A DNA stretch of 64,000 nt, taken from contig NZ_JACVAJ010000001.1 in assembly GCF_014851815.1 (NCBI RefSeq), positions 1 to 64,000 of the forward strand. Reading direction: 5' to 3'. A program made the position numbers and the translations under genes. The stretch is from Pseudoxanthomonas sp. PXM01. GTDB lineage: Bacteria; Pseudomonadota; Gammaproteobacteria; Xanthomonadales; Xanthomonadaceae. This document shows positions 53,104 through 62,202 of the stretch, piece by piece. The notes under the pieces were generated by a model. The model had not been told where the DNA came from. It searched no databases and saw only the letters and a list, made by a program, of their open reading frames with translations. Each line of letters opens with the position of its first letter. Within the stretch, counting starts at the first letter, position 1.

Positions 53104-54744
53104 TTGAACAAGATCACCCCAGCCCCGCGCGCGTCCTGGTTCATCGGCGTTGCGCTGACTCTGTTGATCGCCGGTTGCCAGAAGGCGCCGGAAGAGAAAG
53201 CGGCACCTGTTGCCGCCAAGCCCGCGACGCCCGCCGTCGCCGCCAAACCGGAGCCGCCGGCGAAGCCGGAATTGCCGCCGCTGTTCCGCGACATCGAACG
53301 CCGCACGTTCCAGTTCTTCTGGGACACCACCAATGAAGTGAACGGCATGACGCCGGATCGCTATCCGTCGCGTCCGTTCGCCAGCATCGCATCCATTGGT
53401 TATGCGCTGACCGCGTATCCCATCGGCATCGAGAACGGTTGGGTCAGCCGTACGCAGGCGGTCGATCGCACGCTGACCACGCTGAAGTTCCTGCGCGACG
53501 TGCCGCAGGGCCCGCAGAAGGAAGGCAAGGGCGGCCACAAAGGCTTCTACTACCACTTCCTGGACATGAACACCGGGCAGCGCTTCAATTCCTGGGTGGA
53601 ACTGTCCAGCGTCGACACCTCGCTGTTGCTGATGGGCGTGCTGTTCGCGCAGTCCTACTACGACCGCGACGACCCGCGCGAACGCGAGATCCGCTGGATC
53701 GCCGACACCATCTACAAGCGCGTCGACTGGACCTTCCTGCAACAGAACAAGCCGCTGATCTCGATGGGCTGGTTCCCCGAGAGCGGCACCATCCCGCACG
53801 ACTGGAAGGGCTACAACGAAGCCATGATGGTGTACATCCTGGCGATGGCCTCGCCGACGCACCCGGTGGGCCAGGACGCGTGGGAAGTTTGGACGCGCAG
53901 CTACAGCGAATTGTGGGGCGTGTTCCAGGGCCAGGAATACCTGACGTTCGCGCCGCACTTCGGCCACCAGTACAGCCACGTCTGGATCGACTTCCGCGGC
54001 ATCCAGGACGCGTACATGCGCGAACGCGGCATGGACTACTTCGAGAACAGCCGTCGTGCCACGTACGCGCAGCGCGCCTACGCGACCGAGAACCCGATGA
54101 AGTGGAAGGATTACGGTGAGAACGTCTGGGGCCTGACCGCTTCCGACGGTCCGCAGCAGACCTTGCAGGAATACCGCGGTGAGCAGCGGCCGTTCCGCCA
54201 CTATTCCGCACGCGGCGCCGGCTTCCGCGAGAATTTCGACGACGGCACCATCGCACCGACCGCCGCCATCGCGTCGCTGCCGTTCGCGCCGGAGATCGTG
54301 ATTCCGGCGACGGAAGAGATGCACCGGCGCTACGGCGACTACCTGTACTCGAGCTACGGCTTCCTCGATTCGTTCAACCCCAGCTTCGATTACGACATCC
54401 CGCTGAAGACCGGACGCATCGTTCCCGGCAAGGGCTGGGTGGCCAGCGACTATATCGGCATCGACCAGGGCCCGATCCTGGCGATGATCGCGAACTACCG
54501 GAGCGACTTCGTCTGGAGCGTGATGAAGAAGAATCCGTACATCCGCGATGGCCTGAAGAAGGCGGGCTTCCAGGGCGGTTGGCTGGACGCGAAGCCCGAT
54601 CAGCAGGCAACGACCGGTGGCGCCACGGCGCCGATCGCGCCGCCGGACCTGGATGCGGCCGCTGCACGCGCGCTGGGCACCGCGGAATCGCGCGCCAACC
54701 AGGCGTCACAGCCCGAGGCGGCGCGACCGCAGCAGCCCGAGTAA
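53104..54744 (+). CDS. Glycoamylase-like lipoprotein (PF10091/GH144-type, putative beta-1,2-glucanase)
   Basis: 546 aa. The TTG at 53104 is the only start that preserves the lipoprotein signal (LLIAGC, C20). After a Pro/Ala-rich linker comes a six-hairpin barrel (about 60-490) with FWDTTNEVNGMTPDR, YEVWTRSYSELWG and GYGFLDSFNPSFDYD-like segments of the glycoamylase domain. GH144 endo-beta-1,2-glucanases and the C-terminal domain of cyclic glucan synthases share this fold. The locus context (GH3, receptor, ABC importer) fits glucan degradation. The linkage is inferred, not shown. Confidence 0.8.
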   Translation: MNKITPAPRASWFIGVALTLLIAGCQKAPEEKAAPVAAKPATPAVAAKPEPPAKPELPPLFRDIERRTFQFFWDTTNEVNGMTPDRYPSRPFASIASIGYALTAYPIGIENGWVSRTQAVDRTLTTLKFLRDVPQGPQKEGKGGHKGFYYHFLDMNTGQRFNSWVELSSVDTSLLLMGVLFAQSYYDRDDPREREIRWIADTIYKRVDWTFLQQNKPLISMGWFPESGTIPHDWKGYNEAMMVYILAMASPTHPVGQDAWEVWTRSYSELWGVFQGQEYLTFAPHFGHQYSHVWIDFRGIQDAYMRERGMDYFENSRRATYAQRAYATENPMKWKDYGENVWGLTASDGPQQTLQEYRGEQRPFRHYSARGAGFRENFDDGTIAPTAAIASLPFAPEIVIPATEEMHRRYGDYLYSSYGFLDSFNPSFDYDIPLKTGRIVPGKGWVASDYIGIDQGPILAMIANYRSDFVWSVMKKNPYIRDGLKKAGFQGGWLDAKPDQQATTGGATAPIAPPDLDAAAARALGTAESRANQASQPEAARPQQPE

Positions 54745-54825
54745 GCTGTCCGCATGGAACGGCGTGCGCCAGCAAGGGTCTCTCCGGCACGCATCAGGGT
54801 CTTCTCCGGTGGAAGGAGGGCCCTG

Positions 54826-56109
54826 ATGCGCTGCTGTTCTCTTGCGCTTCTGGTGTCGCTCGCGCTGGTGATCGCCGGCTGCGCGCGCACGCAGGATGAC
54901 CGCACCACCGTGCGTTTCTGGGTGATGGGTTATGAAGGCGAAATCGTCGCCAAGCTGTTGCCCGAGTTCGAACGCCAGCATCCCGGCATCCATGTCGACC
55001 TGCAGATCGTGCCGTGGCTGTCCGCCCACGAAAAGCTGTTGACGGCGTTCGCCGGCGAGTCGTTGCCGGACGTCAGTCCGATCGGCAATACCTGGATTCC
55101 GGAGTTCGCCGCACTCGGCGCGCTCGAGCCGCTGGACGACGAGATTGCGGCGACACCGGATTTCGACCAGCCGGATTTCTTTCCCGGCGTCTGGGATACA
55201 GGCGTGATCGATGGCCGTGCGTATGCGGTGCCGTGGTATGTCGAGACGCGCCTGCCGTTCTACCGGCGCGACATGCTCGCCAAGGCGGGCGTGAAGACGC
55301 TGCCGGCGAGCTGGGACGAGTGGCGCGTCGCGATGCGCGAGGTGAAGCAGGTTGCAGGGCAGGGCAACTATTCGATCCTGCTGCCGCTCAACGAATTCGA
55401 GCCGCTGCTGAGCCTCGCCATCCAGCAACCGGAGCCGCTGCTGCGCGACGACGGCCGCTACGGCAACTTCCGCAGTGCGGGCTTCAGGCAGTCGCTCGGG
55501 TTCTACAAGGAAATGTTCGACCAGCAGTGGGCGCCGGTCGTCACCAACAACCAGATCTCCAACGTCTGGGACGAGTTCGGCAAGGGCTTCTATTCGTTCT
55601 ACATCTCCGGCCCCTGGAACATCGCCAAGTTCAAGGAGCGCTTGCCGGCCGCGCAGCAGAAGGACTGGATGACGATGCCGCTACCGGGTCCGAACGGCCC
55701 CGGTGCGTCGCTGGCCAATGGCACCAGCTTCGTGGTGTTCAAGGATTCGCCCAACAAGGACGCGGCCTGGCAGCTGATCGCGTGGCTGTCGTCGCCTGCG
55801 GTGCAGGCCGAGTTCCATGCGCTGACGGGCGACCTGCCGCCGCGTCGTTCGCCGTGGCTGACGCCGGCGCTGGCCAATGATCCGTATGCCAAGGCGTTCC
55901 GCGAGCAGCTGGAACGTGCGGTGTCCACGCCGAAGGTGCCGGAGTGGGAGCGTATCGCCACCGAGATGCGGCTGGTCGGCGAGCAGGTCGCCAACGGCCG
56001 GTTGAGTGTCGACCAGGCGGCCGAAGAACTCGACCGCCGCGCCGATCGCATCCTCGAGAAGCGTCGCTGGATGCTTGATCACGCCGCCAAGCCGGGGACC
56101 GCGCCATGA
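54826..56109 (+). CDS. CUT1 ABC importer, sugar-binding lipoprotein
   Basis: 427 aa from ATG 54826 after GGAAGGAGG; a longer frame lacks a ribosome site. Lipobox VIAGC (C19). The remainder is an extracellular solute-binding protein of family 1 (MalE/UgpB-like), with RFWVMGYEGEIVAKLLPEFERQ typical of the family start. It would present an oligosaccharide to the membrane subunits encoded next, with which it overlaps by four bases. Confidence 0.93.
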   Translation: MRCCSLALLVSLALVIAGCARTQDDRTTVRFWVMGYEGEIVAKLLPEFERQHPGIHVDLQIVPWLSAHEKLLTAFAGESLPDVSPIGNTWIPEFAALGALEPLDDEIAATPDFDQPDFFPGVWDTGVIDGRAYAVPWYVETRLPFYRRDMLAKAGVKTLPASWDEWRVAMREVKQVAGQGNYSILLPLNEFEPLLSLAIQQPEPLLRDDGRYGNFRSAGFRQSLGFYKEMFDQQWAPVVTNNQISNVWDEFGKGFYSFYISGPWNIAKFKERLPAAQQKDWMTMPLPGPNGPGASLANGTSFVVFKDSPNKDAAWQLIAWLSSPAVQAEFHALTGDLPPRRSPWLTPALANDPYAKAFREQLERAVSTPKVPEWERIATEMRLVGEQVANGRLSVDQAAEELDRRADRILEKRRWMLDHAAKPGTAP

Positions 56110-56990
56110 GGTCCACGCATACGCTCGCCGGCTGGCTGTTCGCCGCGCCCGCGCTGACCGTCATCGTGGTGTTCTTCGGCCTGCCGGTGCTGGCGGCGCT
56201 GGCGCTCAGCCTGACCGACTTCGACATCTATGCGCTGGCCGACATCGGCAACCTGCGCTTCGTCGGTGTCGACAACTACATCGGCCTGCTGCAGAACCCG
56301 ATGTTCTGGAAGTCGCTGGGGAACACCGTCTACTTCGTCGTCGTCGGCGTGCCGCTGTCGGTGGCGCTGTCGCTGGGCGCGGCGCTGCTGCTGCATTCCA
56401 AGCTCGGTCGCTTCAAGGGTTTCTTCCGTACCGCGTTCTTCGCGCCGGTAGTGACCACCGTGGTCGCGGTCGCGGTGATCTGGCGCTACCTGTTCCACAC
56501 CAAATACGGCCTGGTGAACTGGGGCCTGTCGTGGGTCGGCATCGATCCGATCGACTGGCTCGGCGATCCCACGTGGGCCATGCCGACGATCATCCTGTTC
56601 GCCGTGTGGAAGAACTTCGGCTACAACATGATCATCTTCCTGGCCGGCCTGCAGAGCATCCCGGAAGACCTGTACGAGGCCGCGCGCATCGACGGTGCCT
56701 CGCGCTGGGCCCAGTTCCGCCACGTCACCCTGCCGCAGCTCGGCCCGGTGCTGCTGCTGGTCGGCATCCTGACCATGGCCGGCTACTTCCAGCTGTTCGC
56801 CGAACCTTACGTCATGACGCAGGGCGGCCCGCTGGAGAGCACCAAGAGCGTGCTGTACCTGATGTACGAAGAAGGCTTCAAGTGGTGGAACCTCGGCAAC
56901 GCGTCCGCGGTGGCCTTCCTGCTGTTCCTGCTGATGACGGCGGTGACCAGCGGCCTGCTGTGGTTCGCGCGCAAGCGGGGGGTGGAATGA
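56106..56990 (+). CDS. CUT1 ABC importer, MalF-like permease
   Basis: 294 aa with six membrane segments and the EAA loop YEAARIDGASRWAQFRHVTLP near residue 200. It overlaps both neighbours by four bases (ATGA), so the three importer genes form one transcription unit. Confidence 0.94.
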   Translation: MRSTHTLAGWLFAAPALTVIVVFFGLPVLAALALSLTDFDIYALADIGNLRFVGVDNYIGLLQNPMFWKSLGNTVYFVVVGVPLSVALSLGAALLLHSKLGRFKGFFRTAFFAPVVTTVVAVAVIWRYLFHTKYGLVNWGLSWVGIDPIDWLGDPTWAMPTIILFAVWKNFGYNMIIFLAGLQSIPEDLYEAARIDGASRWAQFRHVTLPQLGPVLLLVGILTMAGYFQLFAEPYVMTQGGPLESTKSVLYLMYEEGFKWWNLGNASAVAFLLFLLMTAVTSGLLWFARKRGVE

Positions 56991-57808
56991 ACCAGCGCGT
57001 CGCCGCCCTCGTCGTGAACGTGTTGCTGGTCGCGCTGGCGGTCGTCAGTATCGGCCCGCTGCTGTGGATGCTGTCGGTATCCTTCATGCAGACCGGCGAG
57101 GCAGGGCACTTCCCGCCGCCACTGCTGCCGTCCGCGCCGACGCTGGACAACTACCGCGAGCTGTTCGTGCGCGCCGGCATGGGACGCTACCTGTTCAACA
57201 GCTTCATCGTCTCGACCAGCGTCATGCTGCTGTCGCTGCTCTTCAACACGATGGCGGGCTACGCGTTCGCCAAGCTGCGCTTCAAGGGCCGCGACGGCAC
57301 GTTCCGCGCGTTGCTGGCGGCGCTGGTCATCCCCGCACAGGTGGCGATGATGCCGCTGTTCCTGCTGCTGAAGCAGATGGGGCTGGTGAATACCTACGCC
57401 GGCGCCATCGTGCCGGGCATGGCGGCGATCTTCGGCATTTTCCTGGTGCGCCAGTACGCGCGCTCGATCCCGGACGAACTGCTTGAAGCCGCGCGCATCG
57501 ACGGCGCCAGCGAGGCGCGCATCTTCTTCCAGATCGTGCTGCCGGGGCTGAAGCCCATCCTGGTGACGCTGGCGATCTTCAGCTTCCTCGGCGCATGGAA
57601 CGACTTCATGTGGCCGCTGATCGTGTTGAGCGACGATTCGCTGCAAACCCTGCCGGTCGCGCTGGCGGGCCTGTCGCGCGAGCACGTGATGGACTACGAA
57701 CTGATGATGGCCGGCTCGGTCGTCACCATCCTGCCGGTGCTGCTGCTGTTCCTGGTCTTGCAGCGCTACTACATCCAGGGCCTGTTGCTGGGCAGCGTGA
57801 AGGGCTGA
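56987..57808 (+). CDS. CUT1 ABC importer, MalG-like permease
   Basis: 273 aa with six membrane segments and the EAA loop LEAARIDGASEARIFFQIVLP near residue 180. No ATP-binding subunit gene follows; one from elsewhere must serve the complex. Confidence 0.94.
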   Translation: MNQRVAALVVNVLLVALAVVSIGPLLWMLSVSFMQTGEAGHFPPPLLPSAPTLDNYRELFVRAGMGRYLFNSFIVSTSVMLLSLLFNTMAGYAFAKLRFKGRDGTFRALLAALVIPAQVAMMPLFLLLKQMGLVNTYAGAIVPGMAAIFGIFLVRQYARSIPDELLEAARIDGASEARIFFQIVLPGLKPILVTLAIFSFLGAWNDFMWPLIVLSDDSLQTLPVALAGLSREHVMDYELMMAGSVVTILPVLLLFLVLQRYYIQGLLLGSVKG

Positions 57809-57844
57809 TTCCTTCGCGCTGCGGCCCGTTGCCGGAGACAAAAC

Positions 57845-60800
57845 ATGCTGTCGACCTTTGCCCGCCGGATGGCCGGGGTGGTGCTGCTTCCGCTGGCCGG
57901 TGCCGTCGCGGCCGAACCGGTGCGCGTGCTGGACGCGTTCGACGATGCCTCCACCTGGCGCGTGGTGACGTCGAATCAGGTGAGCGGTGCCATCCGCCTG
58001 GTCGATGGCGTGCAAGGGAAGGGTATGTGCCTGGACTACGACTTCAACGGCGTGTCGGGCCATGCGGGCATCCAGCGCGACCTGCTGATCGACTATCCGC
58101 AGAACTACCAGTTCGGCTTCCAGTTGCTTGGCGATTCGCCGCGCAACGACCTGCAGTTCAAGGTCATCGACGCCAGCGGCGACAACGTGTGGTGGGTCAA
58201 CCGGCCGAAGTACGAGTATCCGACGGCGTGGACGCCGGTGCGCTACAAGCAGCGCCATATCGACAAGGCCTGGGGCCCCGACCCGGACCGCGTGCTGCGC
58301 AAGAGCGTCAAGCTCGAATTCACCGTCTACAACAACGTCGGCGGCAAGGGCTCGGTCTGCTTTGACGAACTGACGTTCCAGCCGTTGCCGGTCGATGACG
58401 GCGCGCCGCTGATCGGCAAGGCCAGTGCCTCGGTCGCGTTCCCGGCTGGCGCCGCGGCGCTGGCGGTGGATGGCAAGCCGGACACGGCCTGGTCGGCCGA
58501 CCTGCACGACGACAAGGAGCCGCAGCTGACGCTGGACCTGGGCAAGGTGCGCGAGTTCGGCGGGCTGGTGCTGCGCTGGAAGCCGGATCAGCATGCGTCG
58601 GACTACCTGGTGCAGCTGTCGGACGACGGCGTACGCTGGCGCGATGTGCGTACCGTGGTCGATGGCAATGGCGGCAACGATTACCTCGCGCTGCCGGAGT
58701 CGGAAGCGCGCTACGTGCGCCTGACCGTCGGCGACGGTCCGGGGCGTTCGTTCGCCCTCGCCGAGCTGGACGTGAAGCCGCTGGCCTTCGCCGCGCATCC
58801 CAACGACCTGCTGAAGGCGATGGCGGCGGAATCGCCGAAGGGCTGGTTCCCGCGCGGTTTCAGCGGCGAGCAGCCGTACTGGACCATCGTCGGCCTCGAC
58901 GGTGGTCGCGAGCAGGGGCTGATCGGTGAAGACGGTGCCGTCGAGATCGCCAAGGGCGGCGTCAGCGTCGAGCCCTTCGTGCAGGTCGACGGACGCTGGA
59001 TCGGCTGGTCGGACGTGCAGGCGACGCAGTCGCTGCAGGACGGTTACCTGCCCATGCCGACCGTTGCGTGGACGCACGCGGATTTCGCGCTGGCCACGAC
59101 CGCGTTCGCCGCGGGCAAGCCCGGCGATTCGCGCGTGGTCGCGCGTCATCGCCTGACCAACACCGGCAAGACATCGCGCGAGTACGTGCTGGCACTGGCC
59201 GTGCAGCCGTGGCAGGTCAATCCGCCCAGCCAGTTCCTGAACACCACCGGTGGCTTCAGCCCCATCACCGATCTCACCGTGCGCGATGGCGTGGTCAGCG
59301 TGAACGGACGCGCCAGCCTGCGCTTCGCCAAGCCCGATGCGGCACTGGCGTCGCGCTTCGATGAAGGACTGGTGCGCGAACGACTGGCGTCGATCGACGC
59401 GGTGTCGGGTAGCACCGATGCGCAGGTGGCCGGTGAAGCGGGCGGGCTCGCCTCCGGGGCCGTGCTGTACCGGATCACGCTGGCCGCCGGCGAAAGCCGC
59501 GACATCGACTGGGTCGCGCCGCTCGAGGGCGCGCTGCCGGCACGCATCGACGCGGCACGCGACCAGGACGCGACTGCGGCTCTCTGGCGCCGCAAGCTCG
59601 GCGAAATGAAGCTGCAGGTGCCCGCCGAAGGTCAGCCCGTGGCCGATACGCTGCGCACGGCGCTGGCGCACATGCTGATCTCGCGCATCGGCCCGCGCCT
59701 GCAGCCGGGCACGCGCTCGTATTCGCGCAGCTGGATCCGCGACGGCGCGATGATTTCCGAAGGCCTGCTGCGGCTGGGTCGCCCGGAAGTGGTGAAGGAA
59801 TACGTCGAGTGGTACGCGCCGTACCAGTTCAAGAACGGCAAGGTGCCGTGCTGCGTCGACGACCGTGGCAGCGACCCGGTGCCGGAGAACGACAGCCACG
59901 GCGAGCTGATCTTCAACGTGGCCGAGTACTACCGCTATACCGGCGACAAGGCGTTCCTGCGCAGGATGTGGCCGCATGTGCAGGGCGCGTTCGCCTACAT
60001 GGAAGAACTGCGCCTCAGCGAGCGCACCGAGGCCAACCGCGCGGTCAACGCGGCGTTCTACGGCATGATGCCGGCCTCGATCAGCCACGAAGGCTATTCG
60101 GCCAAGCCGATGCATTCGTACTGGGACAACTTCTGGGCACTGCGCGGCTACAAGGATGCGGTGGACGTCGCCGACGCGCTCGGCGAAACCGCCGCGTCGA
60201 AGAAGATGTCCGCTTCGCGCGACCAGTTCCGCGACGACCTCTACGCCTCGCTCGACGCGGCGACCAAACTGCACAACATCAGCTACCTGCCGGGTGCGGC
60301 GGAGATCGGCGATTTCGATCCGACCTCGACCACCATCGCGCTGGCGCCGGGTGGCGAGCAGGGCAAGCTGCCGGCGGACCTGTTGAACGGCACGTTCGAG
60401 CGCTACTGGACCGAGTTCGTGCAACGCCGCGACGGCAAGCGCGAGTGGAAGGACTACACGCCGTACGAGTGGCGCAACGTCGCCGCGTTCGTGCGGCTGG
60501 GCTGGCGCGAGCGGGCCTGGGACGTGCTGGACTTCTTCTTCAAGGACCGCGCGCCACAGGCCTGGAACCAGTGGGCGGAAGTGGTGTCGCGCACACCGCG
60601 CAAGCCGTTCTTCGTCGGCGACCTGCCGCATGCGTGGGTGGCCTCGGACTTCGTCCGCTCGGCGCTGGACATGTTCGCCTATACGCGCGAGGTGGACGAC
60701 AGCCTGGTGCTGGCGGCCGGCGTGCCGACGAGCTGGCTGGACGGGCAGGGCATCGCCATCGATGGCCTGCGCACGCCCAACGGCGTGCTTGGCTACGCGC

Positions 60801-60994
60801 TGCGCACGCAGGGCGATGAGGTTGTCCTCGACGCGAAGGCTGGATTGAAGCTGCCGGCCGGCGGCCTGGTGCTGCCGTGGCCCTACAAGGATGCACCCGG
60901 CGAGACGCGCATCAACGGCAAGCCCGGGCAGTGGAAGGATGGCGAGCTGCGCATCACCACGCTGCCGGCGAAGGTCAGCATCCGGACGCGTTGA
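57845..60994 (+). CDS. Multidomain exported glycosidase-like protein
   Basis: 1049 aa. A signal peptide (VVLLPLAGAVAA) is followed by a jelly-roll carbohydrate-binding-like domain (about 25-180), an F5/8-type C (discoidin) domain (about 190-320), a beta-sandwich (about 330-610) and an alpha/alpha-barrel (about 620-1000) with SYSRSWIRDGAMISEGLLR, typical of six-hairpin glycosidases, and a C-terminal beta domain. No glycoside hydrolase family can be named from memory. As the last gene of the locus, 36 bases after the permease, it probably trims imported glucan in the periplasm. A hairpin at 61009-61037 follows the stop. Confidence 0.8.
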   Translation: MLSTFARRMAGVVLLPLAGAVAAEPVRVLDAFDDASTWRVVTSNQVSGAIRLVDGVQGKGMCLDYDFNGVSGHAGIQRDLLIDYPQNYQFGFQLLGDSPRNDLQFKVIDASGDNVWWVNRPKYEYPTAWTPVRYKQRHIDKAWGPDPDRVLRKSVKLEFTVYNNVGGKGSVCFDELTFQPLPVDDGAPLIGKASASVAFPAGAAALAVDGKPDTAWSADLHDDKEPQLTLDLGKVREFGGLVLRWKPDQHASDYLVQLSDDGVRWRDVRTVVDGNGGNDYLALPESEARYVRLTVGDGPGRSFALAELDVKPLAFAAHPNDLLKAMAAESPKGWFPRGFSGEQPYWTIVGLDGGREQGLIGEDGAVEIAKGGVSVEPFVQVDGRWIGWSDVQATQSLQDGYLPMPTVAWTHADFALATTAFAAGKPGDSRVVARHRLTNTGKTSREYVLALAVQPWQVNPPSQFLNTTGGFSPITDLTVRDGVVSVNGRASLRFAKPDAALASRFDEGLVRERLASIDAVSGSTDAQVAGEAGGLASGAVLYRITLAAGESRDIDWVAPLEGALPARIDAARDQDATAALWRRKLGEMKLQVPAEGQPVADTLRTALAHMLISRIGPRLQPGTRSYSRSWIRDGAMISEGLLRLGRPEVVKEYVEWYAPYQFKNGKVPCCVDDRGSDPVPENDSHGELIFNVAEYYRYTGDKAFLRRMWPHVQGAFAYMEELRLSERTEANRAVNAAFYGMMPASISHEGYSAKPMHSYWDNFWALRGYKDAVDVADALGETAASKKMSASRDQFRDDLYASLDAATKLHNISYLPGAAEIGDFDPTSTTIALAPGGEQGKLPADLLNGTFERYWTEFVQRRDGKREWKDYTPYEWRNVAAFVRLGWRERAWDVLDFFFKDRAPQAWNQWAEVVSRTPRKPFFVGDLPHAWVASDFVRSALDMFAYTREVDDSLVLAAGVPTSWLDGQGIAIDGLRTPNGVLGYALRTQGDEVVLDAKAGLKLPAGGLVLPWPYKDAPGETRINGKPGQWKDGELRITTLPAKVSIRTR

Positions 60995-61008
60995 TACGCG
61001 CCACGCTT

Positions 61009-61037
61009 CACGGAGCCGTCGACAGCTGTGCTCCGTG
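61009..61037 (+). terminator. Hairpin after the sugar locus
   Basis: CACGGAGC / GCTCCGTG with a 13-base loop, 15 bases after the last gene. No T-run; a possible factor-dependent stop or mRNA end. Confidence 0.4.
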
Positions 61038-61106
61038 AGGCGCACGCGGACGGTTCCCGCATGGCCCACGCGCGTCGGTGGACAGGACGCGCCCACGGGT
61101 CTCCGG

Positions 61107-61375
61107 GACGGGCTCTACTCACACCAGGACTGGCGCGCCAGTGGAAAAGACTGACGCGTGAGTGTCGAAGACTGGCGCTACTCACATTGGAACTGGCGTG
61201 CCAGTGAAAAAGACTCACGCATGAGTTCCAACGACGGGCTCTACTCACATCAGGACTGGCGCGTCAGTGGAAAAGACTGACGCGTGAGTGTCGAAGACTG
61301 GCTCTACTCACATTAGAGCTGGCATGCCAGTGAAAAAGACTCATGCGTGAGTCTCCAGGACTGGCGCGCCAGTCC
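61107..61375. repeat. Tandem array of palindromic sites at 21-bp period
   Basis: Thirteen 14-bp sites begin at 61108, 61129, 61150 and every 21 bases to 61360, separated by 7-base spacers. Many are palindromes or near-palindromes: ACTGGCGCGCCAGT, ACTGGCGTGCCAGT, ACTCACGCATGAGT, ACTGGCGCGTCAGT, CTGGCATGCCAG. Site types and spacers recur every three sites, giving a 63-bp higher-order unit repeated four times; the last site is extended to the 18-bp palindrome GGACTGGCGCGCCAGTCC. Stops break the plus-strand reading frame, so it is not protein-coding. It fills much of the 490-bp space between the sugar locus and the next gene. Confidence 0.92.
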
Positions 61376-61484
61376 CGGGGGCTGGTCTCGCCGGCGAACC
61401 GCCGCACGTGCGCTGAAGACAGTCTGCGCCGGGGAGGGGCGGGTGCGCGCTACCCTGGGACCGGCTTCCGCCACGTTCGACGCC

Positions 61485-62159
61485 ATGTCCGCCCACGACG
61501 CCCCGCGCCTCCCGCTGTGGCCGCTGCCTTTGCTGATCACGCTGCTGTTCGTGGTCGCCGCGCATGCGGCCTACCTGCTGTCGATCCACGGCGGCCACGT
61601 GCCGGCCTGCATTCCCTATCTCGACGGCTGCGTGTCGATCAGCCGTGCCGCGCGGCACGGGTGGGGCAATCACCTGTTCCAGCTGCTGGTCATTCCGTGC
61701 GCGGTGCTGCATGCGCTTGTGTGGTGGCTGGCGATGCGTTGGCTGCGCGGCGGTCGCGCGATGCTGGTGCTGGGCGTGCTGTCGGCGATCGCGCTGGCGG
61801 TGTACGCGACGTTCCTGGGTACGGAGGGCGAGGCGTATCGCTTCCTGCGGCGCTACGGCGTGGTGGTGTATTTCGGGTTCGGCTACCTGGCGCAGCTGGC
61901 GCTGATGCGGCGCGCGTCGTTGACGAAGGCGCTGGCCGCGGGCGTCATCGCGTCGATGTCGTGGATTTCGATCGCGATGTTGGCGTTGGGCGTGGCGAAC
62001 GTCGTGGCCGGCGTGGTCGTCGACGAGCCGTCAGAGAAGGACCGCTGGGAGAACGTCTTCGAATGGTGGCTGGGCCTGCTGATGGTCGGCTGGTACGCCG
62101 TGTTGGCGTCAGGGTGGCGACGACGGCATGTTGCGATCGCGCTGCAGACGGATGCCTGA
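61485..62159 (+). CDS. Hypothetical multi-span membrane protein
   Basis: 224 aa with six hydrophobic segments (about 13-32, 62-80, 88-108, 125-140, 150-175, 192-210). Pattern and lengths resemble Frag1/DRAM/Sfk1-type membrane proteins, but this is not certain. The ATG at 61485 opens the hydrophobic start; it lies 110 bases after the palindrome array, whose position could place it in this gene's upstream region. Confidence 0.75.
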   Translation: MSAHDAPRLPLWPLPLLITLLFVVAAHAAYLLSIHGGHVPACIPYLDGCVSISRAARHGWGNHLFQLLVIPCAVLHALVWWLAMRWLRGGRAMLVLGVLSAIALAVYATFLGTEGEAYRFLRRYGVVVYFGFGYLAQLALMRRASLTKALAAGVIASMSWISIAMLALGVANVVAGVVVDEPSEKDRWENVFEWWLGLLMVGWYAVLASGWRRRHVAIALQTDA

Positions 62160-62202
62160 CCTCCGGTTGTTCGGCGGGAATGAGCCGTCAGGCAGTACTT
62201 CC

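Noticed and set aside
56807..61096. 1429-codon open frame antisense to the permease and glycosidase genes
   Set aside because: Same GC-driven shadow effect; it crosses several real genes and the product is compositionally biased without motifs.
60883..61248. Small open frames within the palindrome array (both strands)
   Set aside because: Their peptides simply mirror the 21-bp repeat, stops recur in the array and no ribosome sites are present.
61107..61375. CRISPR array
   Set aside because: Repeats and spacers are both repeated, spacers are 7 bases, and no cas genes are present.
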